NCBI GenBank assembly: GCA_934725305.1
Contig: CAKVBA010000008.1
Location: forward strand, 1 to 64,000
Direction of reading: 5' to 3'
Origin: an uncultured Parabacteroides sp.
GTDB taxonomy: Bacteria; Bacteroidota; Bacteroidia; Bacteroidales; Tannerellaceae
Length of the DNA: 64,000 nucleotides
The notes under the pieces are model-generated. The model saw nothing but the letters and a program-made list of their open reading frames with translations. It did not search any database and was not told the DNA's origin. Position 1 is the first letter of the stretch. Every line of letters begins with the position of its first letter. The position numbers were made by a program, and so were the translations under genes. Positions 1-7,976 of the stretch are shown in pieces.

Positions 1-59
1 ATCGTTCGATTTCCAACTCGTGGAATGAAAGTTGAACAATCATATACAAGACTTACATG

Positions 60-2219
60 TCACAGCCATGCCTCCTCAATGACCAGGACTTTGCGGTTCT
101 TCTTGATACGCATCTTTTGCAGGAACACGTCCATGATGATGAGTGTCACCAAGGGGAACAGGAGCGGGTCATCTTTTATGGAATCGATCTCGAAAACAAT
201 GAAGGTCTCGTCAAACAGCGAACTGTCCATGTTCTCGTTCAGCGTCTTGTCGTGGTTGCCACCTCGATAGAAGTCCTTCATCATATACCGGTAGGTGGAA
301 ATGTCTATCCCGGTTATACTGTTTTCATTGCAGATGTCGGGAATGCGCTGTACAGAGAACTCATAGAACGTGTTGAATGACAGTGATTCCACTTTCAGTT
401 CCTTTCTCCTGCGTTCTATCTCGTCTATGACAGTTTCTATCCGTGCGTTCCGTTCCGTTTCACTTTCAGCGCGGTTGCCGCTTTTATTTCGCTCGTCAAT
501 CAAAAGGCTTTTGCGCAAATCCTCCCGTTGGGGTGGAGTGAAACCATCGAAACCGTTGAAGTAGGTATCGTAATATTCGGTGATGACCTGCTCGATCAGC
601 CTGTCTTCCGTTTTGGTAACCGTCCCTTGGCTGCCTTTCCAAATCAGTAGCACGAGATTTTTCAGGAAACCTGTCTTTTCTACGTTCAATTCCTGCCTGT
701 TAATGCGGAAAGGGTTCATCGTAATCGGGCATTCCTCCGTGTAGGAGATATATTTCCCTCCAAAATACTCGCACAGTCCCTCGTATGAGTTACCGGTATC
801 TACCATTACCACATCCGTCCCTTGCTCGTGAAGCTGGCGCACAACGCTGTTCATGTGGAACGACTTGCCGCTGCCACTTGGACCCAAACAGAAAAAATTG
901 CTGTTGTCGGTCAATTTCTCCGCGCCCTCTTTTCCTGTGATGTCGATAGCCACAGGCACGCCTTGCCTGTCCGTGTAATATATCTTCAAGGGAGTTTTCT
1001 CGCTATGCAGGATGCGTTCCTTGTACATCAGACAGGCTGCCGCATCACCCAAGGTAAGGAAACGGTCATAGTCGGGATTCATACCGTAACAGTTACCCGG
1101 AAAGGAGTTGACGAACAGCTCCAACTGGTTGTAGGCTCTTTTGGAAATATGGATGCCCATCCTTGAAAACTGGTTTTCCAGATGGTTGGTGCATTTGTGG
1201 AGGTCGGTGTCCGCGGACATGGCTACTACAAGATTGTAGTGCGTATAGACCAGTTGCTTGCTTTCCCTTGCCACCACTTCCTGCACACGCTTGATGTCCT
1301 CTACCGCCATCTGGTTGCCGGGATTGGGCATACTTGCATGGCGGTTCTTCTTTTTGTCAAGCAAGGCCAGTTCTCTCTTTTGGTTGGGAATGAATATCAT
1401 TTGGTTATACACCACCGCTTCGGTGTTGGGAATACCGGACACAACCGACACCAAATCCATCGGCATACTGCTGTTATTGACCTCCACGTTGGTATAGGGA
1501 CGGATGACAGACGGCAGGCTCACGTTATCCACATCCACAAGGCTATACACCTTGCACCGTTTATCTCCCATGGAGATACATTCGTCATCCACCTTGAAGT
1601 TAGTCATGGAGACCACCTTGTCACGGAAGTTCATGGCGAAATAACGGTCAACATATTCATTGACTTCCTGCCTGTTCAGGAATCTCACCTGTACGCCGGA
1701 ATCACGCAGCTGGTCGTGAACCTTGCGTATCTTTACAAGGAAGTCTCGCCACTTCTTGCCGTCAAAAGAAAACAGACGGCTTTTCTTGATTTCCTGAGTG
1801 ATAGTCAGGTAACATTCGCTGTCGGTATAAGGTCTTCCGTTGAAGTAACGGAAATAGGATGTGGAGAGAAATTCACGGTTCTCGTCGCTCTCTTCCGTGA
1901 ATTTCTTCCGGATAAAAATATCCTGCTTGTGTATGGCATAGCCTTCTCCCAAAGTCTGGGCAATGGCGGTGAAAAGTTGCGTAAACTCATAGTAAGAGTC
2001 GATATTGGCGCAATACTTCTGTACCGGGTTCTCCAGTTTCAGCACGGCGGAATATTCTCCGGTCTTGGTATATACCACACCAATCCCGTCCGCTTCTTCC
2101 ACGGAGAAATAGATGTCCTGAAAGATGCGTTTCCGCTTGCCGCCAGTTCCAAAGGCATAGACCGACACGGCCATGCCCACGCAAAGGGCAATGAAGACTA
2201 TGAAAACATATATAATCAT
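60..2219 (-). CDS. traG: TraG-family conjugative transfer ATPase, truncated C-terminus
   Basis: This is a VirB4-like motor of the conjugative type IV secretion system, expected at the inner membrane. An N-terminal hydrophobic segment (about residues 1-23) is followed by the N-terminal domain. Walker A (GPSGSGKS) lies near residue 446. The protein ends 'VLVIEEAW' plus one residue, so the stop falls directly after Walker B. Family members normally run to about 800-835 residues and this ORF gives 719, so roughly 100 C-terminal residues are missing. The 59 bp beyond the stop do not continue the family sequence in any frame I could follow. It lies downstream of traF in the same direction. Family identity is firm; whether the break is an insertion, an intron or an assembly edge cannot be seen here. 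Confidence 0.9.
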   Translation of the reverse strand: MIIYVFIVFIALCVGMAVSVYAFGTGGKRKRIFQDIYFSVEEADGIGVVYTKTGEYSAVLKLENPVQKYCANIDSYYEFTQLFTAIAQTLGEGYAIHKQDIFIRKKFTEESDENREFLSTSYFRYFNGRPYTDSECYLTITQEIKKSRLFSFDGKKWRDFLVKIRKVHDQLRDSGVQVRFLNRQEVNEYVDRYFAMNFRDKVVSMTNFKVDDECISMGDKRCKVYSLVDVDNVSLPSVIRPYTNVEVNNSSMPMDLVSVVSGIPNTEAVVYNQMIFIPNQKRELALLDKKKNRHASMPNPGNQMAVEDIKRVQEVVARESKQLVYTHYNLVVAMSADTDLHKCTNHLENQFSRMGIHISKRAYNQLELFVNSFPGNCYGMNPDYDRFLTLGDAAACLMYKERILHSEKTPLKIYYTDRQGVPVAIDITGKEGAEKLTDNSNFFCLGPSGSGKSFHMNSVVRQLHEQGTDVVMVDTGNSYEGLCEYFGGKYISYTEECPITMNPFRINRQELNVEKTGFLKNLVLLIWKGSQGTVTKTEDRLIEQVITEYYDTYFNGFDGFTPPQREDLRKSLLIDERNKSGNRAESETERNARIETVIDEIERRRKELKVESLSFNTFYEFSVQRIPDICNENSITGIDISTYRYMMKDFYRGGNHDKTLNENMDSSLFDETFIVFEIDSIKDDPLLFPLVTLIIMDVFLQKMRIKKNRKVLVIEEAWL

Positions 2220-2317
2220 TCGGCTGTTTACAATTAAGGGCAGGCTGACCTATTGAAAGGCCAAGCCCACCCACGTTCAACATTCAATATATCCATTCAT
2301 GGTCAAATGGTTTTCTG

Positions 2318-2614
2318 TTACATTTTCTTTGAGTAGGCATAGATGAACACCCCACGTTCCTGCCGTTTGCTGTGCAGTCCCTTGCGCTGCTTGAACAGAA
2401 TCAGTCCCACACCGCTTGTCACGGTGACGGACAGGACAATCAGGGCAAGGACGAATCCTGCTACACAGTATGCTATGATGAAGCCGACAATGGCGATGCC
2501 TATCGTGGCTGCCGCCCAATAGATGTAGCGACCCTGAATACCCATAAATTCAAGGGGACGTTGCAGCCCCTTGAACAATGGATAATCCGGATAGTGTTTC
2601 TCTTTCCCGTTCAT
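2318..2614 (-). CDS. traF: TraF, conjugative transposon membrane protein (DUF4133)
   Basis: This 98-residue protein has two closely spaced hydrophobic segments (about residues 30-75) and a basic C-terminus, matching the DUF4133/TraF family, which sits directly before traG in Bacteroidales conjugative transposons. By position and size it resembles VirB3-like inner-membrane components; that functional parallel is inference. It follows traE by 12 bp and precedes traG by about 98 bp in the same direction, so the genes probably form one transcript. Confidence 0.88.
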   Translation of the reverse strand: MNGKEKHYPDYPLFKGLQRPLEFMGIQGRYIYWAAATIGIAIVGFIIAYCVAGFVLALIVLSVTVTSGVGLILFKQRKGLHSKRQERGVFIYAYSKKM

Positions 2615-2626
2615 GATACCTGCGGT

Positions 2627-2989
2627 TTAGGAGAGTCCGAAGAACAGAGGAAGTGCCTGGGCTGCCGCGATAAGGAAGATACAGGCTCCGACCACCATCA
2701 TGATCTTCTTCTTGACATCCTGCTCCTCGTTGTTCATCGCGATATATACCGAGATCGCACCCACTACGGCTACCACTCCGGCAATGGCGTAACAGAGTTT
2801 CACCACGATAGGAACATACTTGGCGATTTCCTCGCTCACCTGGGTCAGTGCCGCTGTTCCGGCCGAGTAGTCTCCTGCGGTAGTCTGTGCCATCAAAGCG
2901 GTCACTCCGCACACCATCATCAGGCAGGTCATCTGCGTTTTCTTTGAAGTCGCGATCTTCTTTGCGAATCTTTTTACTTTTTCAAACAT
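2627..2989 (-). CDS. traE: TraE, conjugative transposon membrane protein (DUF4134)
   Basis: This 120-residue DUF4134 protein has a short basic N-terminus, a first hydrophobic segment that may act as a signal anchor (ending near 'ALMAQ'), and two further membrane segments joined by a charged stretch. The layout resembles VirB2 pilin-like subunits, though that is an inference from topology. It is followed by traF 12 bp downstream and preceded by a second DUF4134 gene 51 bp upstream. Confidence 0.88.
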   Translation of the reverse strand: MFEKVKRFAKKIATSKKTQMTCLMMVCGVTALMAQTTAGDYSAGTAALTQVSEEIAKYVPIVVKLCYAIAGVVAVVGAISVYIAMNNEEQDVKKKIMMVVGACIFLIAAAQALPLFFGLS

Positions 2990-3040
2990 GCTTATCTTGT
3001 TTTAATTGAACTTTATTGATTGTTTTACACTCGTGATTTT

Positions 3041-3373
3041 CTAAATTCGATAGCCGAAAAATGCCGGAAAGACTATTGTCGCACCGATGATGAAAAGGCA
3101 GGCTCCGACCAGCGTGAGTATGTGCTTGGTTATTCCGTCCTCGCCCGTGTTCATCTTGATATATATCTGGAATGCGGCTATGACCGCAAAACCTCCTGCA
3201 ACCGCGTAAATGATGTACTGGACATAGAGCATCATCGTCACCACATAGTCGTGCATGGAAGCCAGCGCGTCTGCTCCCCACGAGTAGTTCACGCCGCCGC
3301 TTTTAGCGAAGACGGAGCAAGGGAGCAGCGTACACAGTGCGCTTAGTATTCTTTTGCCATCGTGTCGGGTCAT
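3041..3373 (-). CDS. Second TraE-like DUF4134 protein
   Basis: This 110-residue protein shares the TraE layout: a cleavable-looking hydrophobic N-terminus (ending 'SVFAKSGG'), two membrane segments, the 'KMNTGEDGITKHI' charged linker and 'LVGACLFIIGA'. The linker and second membrane segment align with those of the following traE, so these look like tandem paralogues. Its ATG overlaps the stop of the preceding gene as ATGA (3370-3373), implying translational coupling. Confidence 0.82.
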   Translation of the reverse strand: MTRHDGKRILSALCTLLPCSVFAKSGGVNYSWGADALASMHDYVVTMMLYVQYIIYAVAGGFAVIAAFQIYIKMNTGEDGITKHILTLVGACLFIIGATIVFPAFFGYRI

Positions 3374-3822
3374 AGTTCATCAATTACGTTCTTGATGGTT
3401 ACACCTTCGTCCGGATGCAATTCTCCAATGCCGTTTTGAATCATCAGCTTGTACAACTCTGCGGAGTTATAAGGATTGGAGAAGGTGACCTGTGTTTCTT
3501 CCATGTTAGCCTTGACCTTGTTGTTCAGAGCCTCGATGACATCCTGTTTCGGCTTTTCGTCTGCGGAATTTGTTTCCTCCGATACACTCTGTGTCTCATC
3601 GATGTAGTGGGTCTCATACTCGTTATCACCGATATTGAATCCTTTGTCGTTCTCCACCACGCTGACGCTTTCTTCCTCGTCAAAATCGCTCACGTCAAAT
3701 TCTTCCTCTCCGGATTTTATCTTTTCTCCGTTTTTACCATAAAGGTCTCTTGCTATCATCACAGCGTAGTAGATGATGTATGCCACGGTCAGCGCAATGG
3801 CGAAGATGAAATATGCTTTCAT
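3370..3822 (-). CDS. Conjugative transfer protein upstream of TraE (TraD-like position)
   Basis: This 150-residue protein has one N-terminal membrane segment (about residues 1-21), a long acidic linker rich in Glu, Asp and Ser, and a C-terminal alpha/beta-looking stretch. I do not recognise the domain with certainty. Its place directly before the DUF4134 genes and its coupling to the next gene through an ATGA overlap argue that it belongs to the transfer apparatus. It is the first gene of the visible tra run; no further gene lies upstream before the divergent toxin-antitoxin pair. Confidence 0.7.
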   Translation of the reverse strand: MKAYFIFAIALTVAYIIYYAVMIARDLYGKNGEKIKSGEEEFDVSDFDEEESVSVVENDKGFNIGDNEYETHYIDETQSVSEETNSADEKPKQDVIEALNNKVKANMEETQVTFSNPYNSAELYKLMIQNGIGELHPDEGVTIKNVIDEL

Positions 3823-4194
3823 ATCTTATAGTCTGATTTTAGAATATGATTAAAATATGAACGCAAAGGAAATACAATAATTTCATACTACGAAATATCC
3901 TTGTGAAAAGCGGCTGAATATTAAACATTATTCCGAGAAAATCTAAAATCATACTCAGTTATCATACTTTAAGCGCAATTTTAAGCTGAAAAACGAACCG
4001 GAAAGAAGCGATAATGTATTCTCTCGGAATCTTTAGTGAATGATTGACTTTACATACATAGCTTTGTGTGGCCGATATTCTCTTTATCGAAGCCTCTGGG
4101 TTTACATTATTCAACGATAAAGTTGAATTTATTGGCTTTTTCTTGCCAAATTCAGATAAAAGCATTAACTTTGCACTCAAAATAACAGGAGTTT
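3823..4194. other. Divergent intergenic region between tra and toxin-antitoxin genes
   Basis: This 372-bp AT-rich stretch separates the leftward tra genes from the rightward toxin gene. The only clear signal is the rightward promoter at 4143-4173. A 72-codon minus-strand frame here has no recognisable content and is not called. Confidence 0.6.
4143..4173 (+). promoter_or_regulatory. Bacteroidales-type promoter for the mqsRA-like pair
   Basis: A TTG at 4143-4145 lies 20 bp before TAACTTTG (4166-4173), matching the -33 TTTG / -7 TAnnTTTG consensus. The toxin ATG is at 4195, about 20 nt downstream. Such operons are usually repressed by the antitoxin binding near the promoter; no operator palindrome stood out. 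Confidence 0.65.
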
Positions 4195-4542
4195 ATGGCT
4201 ACAAAGGAAGAAGTTGAGTTGTTTCTCTCCAGATTCATTCAAAAGGTAAAAGTATTCGGCATTGTCTTTCGTGACGACAGGGGCAAGAATATGCAGACTC
4301 TTTTGGAACTGGAGATAACGCCTAAATACCGGGAAGATGTCATCATGAACCTTGACCCCGAAGATTACGTGGAAGGACCGATAGAGGATACCTTAAATAA
4401 AAAAGGAGAAATGTGGGTATTCGGGAAAGAGGTTAGCGGACGTGACATATATATAAAGATTTCAATGGGCATCAGTAATTCAAGTGCCATTTGTATCTCT
4501 TTTCACATAGCAGAATATCGTATCACATATAAATTTAAGTAA
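4195..4542 (+). CDS. MqsR-like type II toxin (mRNA interferase family)
   Basis: This 115-residue protein has the MqsR order: an N-terminal helix, a 'LLELEITPKYREDVIMNL' helix-strand region, an 'EDYVEGPIED' segment matching the MqsR 'SDFYKS' stretch, and C-terminal beta strands ('GRDIYIKISM...ICISFHIAEY') matching 'GQVYLKITV...IVSFK'. MqsR proteins cleave mRNA in the RelE/YoeB fold. The toxin gene precedes the antitoxin gene by 3 bp, the order seen in mqsRA. Assignment is from motif pattern rather than a computed alignment. The pair probably helps maintain the integrative element. Confidence 0.72.
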   Translation: MATKEEVELFLSRFIQKVKVFGIVFRDDRGKNMQTLLELEITPKYREDVIMNLDPEDYVEGPIEDTLNKKGEMWVFGKEVSGRDIYIKISMGISNSSAICISFHIAEYRITYKFK

Positions 4543-4545
4543 GTC

Positions 4546-5532
4546 ATGAAAAGTCCATTTACAGGAGGCGAAGCAGTCCTTGTCACAGAGACTCGAAAGA
4601 CTGTTTTCAGAAAAGAGGAATACGAGTACACCCACCTGTGTTATCAATGTGTCGATACGCAGGAAACATTCACGACCACGCAGGTGGATACGTTCAATAC
4701 TTCGCAGATATACAATAGTTATCGTACTGCCCATGGCATTCCTTATCCCGATGAGATAAAGGAAATACGCAGCCGTTATATGTTGTCGGCATTGAAGATG
4801 TCAAGGATTTTAGGTTTTGGCGATAACCAGTACCGTTTGTACGAGAATGGAGAAATTCCCAATGTGGCCAACGGACGAGTATTGAAAGCCATCCAGTCTC
4901 CAAAGACATTTGAGACATTTGTGGATGCGGCCAAAAACGTATTGTCTGACGATGAATACATGAAGATAAAAACACGTTTGGAAGAGTGCGAAGACCGGTC
5001 ATCCATGGACGGTTTGATACACAAACTCGTTTTCGGCGACAATATACGCAGCCGATATAATGGCTATGCCATGTTATCCATAAGCAAGTTGAAGAACGTC
5101 CTTTTGTTCTTCATTGAAAAATTCAACGGTGTGTTTGTTACCCAAATGAACAAGATTTTGTTTTATACGGATTTCCTGTCTTATCGGGAAAACGGACAAG
5201 CCATTACGGGATTGTCATTCAAAGCCATCCAATACGGTCCGGTGCCCAACAGATGGGACAGGGTGTACAGTCTGATTGATGATATTGACCAGATTGAAGT
5301 GGAGGGTAAGAACGGGAATGTGGGCAATAAACTTGTGTCGGATATGCCATGCGACATTTCAAGTTTCTCCAATGAACAGTTGTCAATACTTGAAAAGGTT
5401 TATGATACGTTCAAGAATGACAATTCTGTATCCATATCAAATAAGAGCCATGAGGAACCGGCATGGATAGACAATCAAGGAACTCACTCATTCATCGATT
5501 TCAAATATGCGTTTTCATTGAAAGCGATTTGA
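4546..5532 (+). CDS. MqsA-type antitoxin fused to a Panacea (DUF4065) domain
   Basis: Three regions are visible. Residues 1-60 resemble the YgiT/MqsA zinc ribbon, but the first CxxC is replaced by 'SPFTGG' while the second ('CYQC') remains. Residues about 68-125 form an Xre-like helix-turn-helix ('RSRYMLSALKMSRILGF...YENGEIPN'). Residues about 165-328 form a DUF4065/Panacea domain ('NKILFYTDFLSY', 'YGPVPNRWDRV', 'KSHEEPAW'). Panacea domains are known to act as interchangeable antitoxin modules, so this protein may neutralise through Panacea while its HTH represses the operon. It starts 3 bp after the toxin stop. Confidence 0.8.
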   Translation: MKSPFTGGEAVLVTETRKTVFRKEEYEYTHLCYQCVDTQETFTTTQVDTFNTSQIYNSYRTAHGIPYPDEIKEIRSRYMLSALKMSRILGFGDNQYRLYENGEIPNVANGRVLKAIQSPKTFETFVDAAKNVLSDDEYMKIKTRLEECEDRSSMDGLIHKLVFGDNIRSRYNGYAMLSISKLKNVLLFFIEKFNGVFVTQMNKILFYTDFLSYRENGQAITGLSFKAIQYGPVPNRWDRVYSLIDDIDQIEVEGKNGNVGNKLVSDMPCDISSFSNEQLSILEKVYDTFKNDNSVSISNKSHEEPAWIDNQGTHSFIDFKYAFSLKAI

Positions 5533-5633
5533 ACGAACAAGCAAGTAAATTTATAATGAGGCGGTTATTCGAAATACTGACGGATGACCGTCTTGTTTCA
5601 TATCCTGATTGCATCAATAAGAGGAGTGTACTC

Positions 5634-5693
5634 AAAAGTACACTATAAAGTACACTACAAAGTACACCAGAAAATGCACTGCAAATTGCACTG
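5634..5693 (+). repeat. Five tandem 12-bp iteron-like repeats
   Basis: Five direct repeats with exact 12-bp spacing start at 5634, 5646, 5658, 5670 and 5682. The unit is nAAAGTACACTn, with the last two drifting to nAAA(A/T)TGCACTG. They lie just beyond the 3' end of the primase gene, next to the replication genes, so iterons for replication or plasmid-like maintenance are one reading. Because 12 is a multiple of three, a rightward frame reads as KVHY-type tetrapeptides, but I see no good evidence that it is translated. Confidence 0.8.
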
Positions 5694-5700
5694 TAAACAC

Positions 5701-5734
5701 AAAACAAGAAAAGCCCTCCTTGTTAGGGAGAGCC
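5701..5734 (-). terminator. Terminator-like hairpin after the primase gene
   Basis: On the minus strand a GC-rich stem (GGCTCTCC / GGAGGGC, one mismatch) is followed by a T-rich run. It sits about 40 bp beyond the primase stop. Confidence 0.55.
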
Positions 5735-5774
5735 TTCCATGGGTTGTGATATACTATCAGAGGGAAGACAAAGA

Positions 5775-6662
5775 CTAACGCCTTTTACCTCTCAGATAGT
5801 CATTCAAATCTTTGTAGTTGTAGTAACTTTCGGAGTGGTCGATTACCTTTTTCCCGTAAAGTCCGGCAATAGTTTCGACTGTTTTTCGCCCGGCAAGGTC
5901 GTTATCCAGATAGCAATGGATGGCGGTGTACCGTTCCAGTTCCACAAGACACTTTTTCAGATTACTGACTGAGTTCATCACAAGAAAATCGGTAGGGCTG
6001 TCGATGCAGACATGATAGTCTCCTTTTCTATGAAGTTCTTGGTAAGACAAGAAGTCCATAAAGCCCTCGAACACGCAGACATGGTTTTGGATTATATCCT
6101 TGTTATACCTGATGACGGATATGTCTTTTCCCTTTATACATCCTTTATAATAAGGATTGCGCACCTCGTAACCGCCGGTCTTGTTTTCAAAGACTATGGC
6201 GAAATAGTGTCTTTTGCGTAGCTCATAATGAATTTCCTTGCAATATAGCCTGCCGATATTCTCGCTGATATACCGTGAACGCAGATAAGACAACAGGGCA
6301 TGGTGGCTCAGTTCTCTTACTTCCACGTTTTCCATTTCTTCCTCGATAGGACAGGGACGGATACTCCGGCTTTGTAACTGTTGAAAAGGTACGCCAATGG
6401 CATTCTCGCTGATGCGGAGCAATACCACACTTACATTGCCAGTCCGATAAAGGTGTTTCCCCAGTTCTATGATGTCACCTCCGGCAGAGAGACCAAAGTC
6501 GTACCATTCGTTCAAATTATCGTTGACCTTGAACGAGGGGGTACGTTCCTCTCGCAATGGGGAGAGGTACCAATACTGGCAGCCACGCGTATTGACCGGA
6601 GAATGTCCTATTATCCGCAGATATTCCACGAGCCGTATCTGTTTCGCTTCTTTGATATTCAT
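5775..6662 (-). CDS. Toprim-domain DNA primase of the mobile element
   Basis: This 295-residue protein starts with a CHC2-like zinc-finger region whose core reads 'YWYLSPLREERTPSFKVN', the signature of Bacteroidales element primases. A TOPRIM-type domain follows with 'VCVFEGFMDFLS' (acidic E near residue 199) and 'IHCYLDNDLAGRKT' (the DxD-like pair). It would make primers for replication of the excised element. It lies downstream of the RepA-like ATPase gene, separated by a 210-bp segment with two large hairpins. Only one Cys is seen where CHC2 fingers normally have several metal ligands, so zinc binding is doubtful. Confidence 0.85.
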   Translation of the reverse strand: MNIKEAKQIRLVEYLRIIGHSPVNTRGCQYWYLSPLREERTPSFKVNDNLNEWYDFGLSAGGDIIELGKHLYRTGNVSVVLLRISENAIGVPFQQLQSRSIRPCPIEEEMENVEVRELSHHALLSYLRSRYISENIGRLYCKEIHYELRKRHYFAIVFENKTGGYEVRNPYYKGCIKGKDISVIRYNKDIIQNHVCVFEGFMDFLSYQELHRKGDYHVCIDSPTDFLVMNSVSNLKKCLVELERYTAIHCYLDNDLAGRKTVETIAGLYGKKVIDHSESYYNYKDLNDYLRGKRR

Positions 6663-6683
6663 TGTCTCTTTGTGTTATCCGGT

Positions 6684-6739
6684 AAAACACTCCACGCTTT
6701 TAATATACTATATATACATGGAGCGAAGTGGAGTGTTTT
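6684..6739. repeat. Large inverted repeat, copy 1 (rep module)
   Basis: Perfect 12-bp arms, AAAACACTCCAC (6684-6695) and GTGGAGTGTTTT (6728-6739), enclose a 32-nt loop that is nearly all A/T in its centre. A T-run and GGACACTTTTT follow on the plus strand. The same structure recurs at 6808-6859. Confidence 0.85.
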
Positions 6740-6807
6740 TATGGACACTTTTTGCCTTCCACAATCTTGGATAATCCAATCAGTTTCCCATTCGCGCCAT
6801 TTCAAAG

Positions 6808-6859
6808 AAACACTCCACGCTTTATATATTATATATAGGCGGAGCAAAGTGGAGTGTTT
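6808..6859. repeat. Large inverted repeat, copy 2 (rep module)
   Basis: Arms of 11 bp, AAACACTCCAC (6808-6818) and GTGGAGTGTTT (6849-6859), again enclose a TATATA-rich loop and are followed by GGACACTTTTT. The unit is the same as copy 1, 124 bp downstream, and abuts the 3' end of the RepA-like gene. Candidate roles are a replication origin, a paired bidirectional terminator or a processed RNA. Confidence 0.85.
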
Positions 6860-6872
6860 TTGCGGACACTTT

Positions 6873-7976
6873 TTATCGGTCGGGGTCAAAAATTTCCCGG
6901 TCTGTTTTATCTTCTCCATAATGATATACTTTATCCCGTTTTACAATCAGCTTCACATCGGATAACAGGAACGTTAGCATTTTAGCCACCGCACTTCGTT
7001 TCCTGATATAGCCGATACCGGCATATCCCTTAATCAAAGCGTTGATGACATTCTCATACCCTTTGATGGGTTTGCTTTGAAAAGCATTTTCCAACGCCTC
7101 CCTATGCTGTTCCATTGAAAGTTGCTCGACGCCAAGACTGCTTACAGACTTGACAGACTTTTCCGAGTGGTAATCTTCCACCATTTCAGGAAGTCCGTCT
7201 TCGTCTATTCTGAAAGCAAATGGCGGGAAGTCCTTGTCCCTTATCTGCAAGGCTCTTACCTCACTGATATTGGCATCTTTGCTGTCTTTGCTTATGACAA
7301 GTACGGTCTCTGCCTTGTTGTTCAGTTCCGTACCGATATGACCACGCACATTGTCATCCCCTTTATTCAGATGCAGTACACAATGGATGTGAATATCATA
7401 GACGGAGGACCACTTCATCAGCGTGTTTATCAGACAGACCGATTCCGAAGCGTTATTTATGTCCAGCATCATGTCTCGTATGCCATCAATGATAACCAGA
7501 CCGTAGCCATTGTTCTTGCGTAAAGCGTAATCCACAACTTGCAGACGGATCTTGGGAGAATATTCACGCAGACCGATAAAGTCAAGGTTCTCATTATCCA
7601 TAGTGGTGGGAAGCCCGGCCAGTTTCAAGATACGCTCCAGCACGTTGTGACAATGGAAACGGCTCTGTTCGGTATCAACGTATAGCACCCTACGCTTACC
7701 TTCGGGCAGTTGCGCACGGTAATTCAAGACTTTGCCATTTGCCAAAGCTGCCGCCACAATAGCGGAGATATTGAAAGTCTTCTTTGATTTCGCCTTTCCG
7801 GTAGAGGCACTAAAGTTCCCCAAGGTAGCAATGGTGGAATTGTCTATCCATATTATTTGGGGCGGTGTCTTGTAGGTGTCGGTTGCTTTAATCAGCGCAT
7901 CGTCCAAAATTTTTGAAAGATTCATTTCTTCGGTTTCATTGACCGGCAGAAAGTCATTTCTTATTTCGTTTTCCAT
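6873..7976 (-). CDS. RepA-like hexameric helicase / AAA ATPase of the mobile element
   Basis: This 367-residue protein has the RecA-like core of RepA/DnaB-type replicative helicases. A diverged P-loop, 'GNFSASTGKAKSKKTF', lies around residues 53-68. 'RVLYVDTEQS' follows near residue 95, and Walker B 'GLVIIDGIRDMM' lies near residue 158. A motif with 'HCVLHLNKGDDNVRGHIGTEL' carries the usual sensor and arginine region. The P-loop lacks the simple GxxGxGKS form but is typical of this Bacteroidales family. Its start overlaps the end of the upstream HTH gene by 23 bp, suggesting coupled expression. Together with the primase it forms the element's replication module. Confidence 0.8.
   Translation of the reverse strand: MENEIRNDFLPVNETEEMNLSKILDDALIKATDTYKTPPQIIWIDNSTIATLGNFSASTGKAKSKKTFNISAIVAAALANGKVLNYRAQLPEGKRRVLYVDTEQSRFHCHNVLERILKLAGLPTTMDNENLDFIGLREYSPKIRLQVVDYALRKNNGYGLVIIDGIRDMMLDINNASESVCLINTLMKWSSVYDIHIHCVLHLNKGDDNVRGHIGTELNNKAETVLVISKDSKDANISEVRALQIRDKDFPPFAFRIDEDGLPEMVEDYHSEKSVKSVSSLGVEQLSMEQHREALENAFQSKPIKGYENVINALIKGYAGIGYIRKRSAVAKMLTFLLSDVKLIVKRDKVYHYGEDKTDREIFDPDR

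Noticed and set aside
1..60. Group II intron at the traG break
   Set aside because: Only 59 bp are visible and the junction sequence does not match the usual GTGYG start, so it is kept only as a hypothesis.
1182..2237. Long plus-strand frame (351 codons) opposite traG
   Set aside because: It lies entirely on the opposite strand of a recognised gene, has no start context and no recognisable protein content.
3962..4180. 72-codon minus-strand frame upstream of the toxin gene
   Set aside because: It overlaps the toxin promoter and has no domain or start signal.
5584..5778. Frame reading the 12-bp repeats as KVH tetrapeptides
   Set aside because: The repeat is better explained as DNA iterons; the frame runs into the primase terminator and has no promoter.
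6659..6919. 86-codon frame between RepA-like and primase genes
   Set aside because: It is produced by the two large hairpins; the apparent repeated peptide is just the translated inverted repeat.
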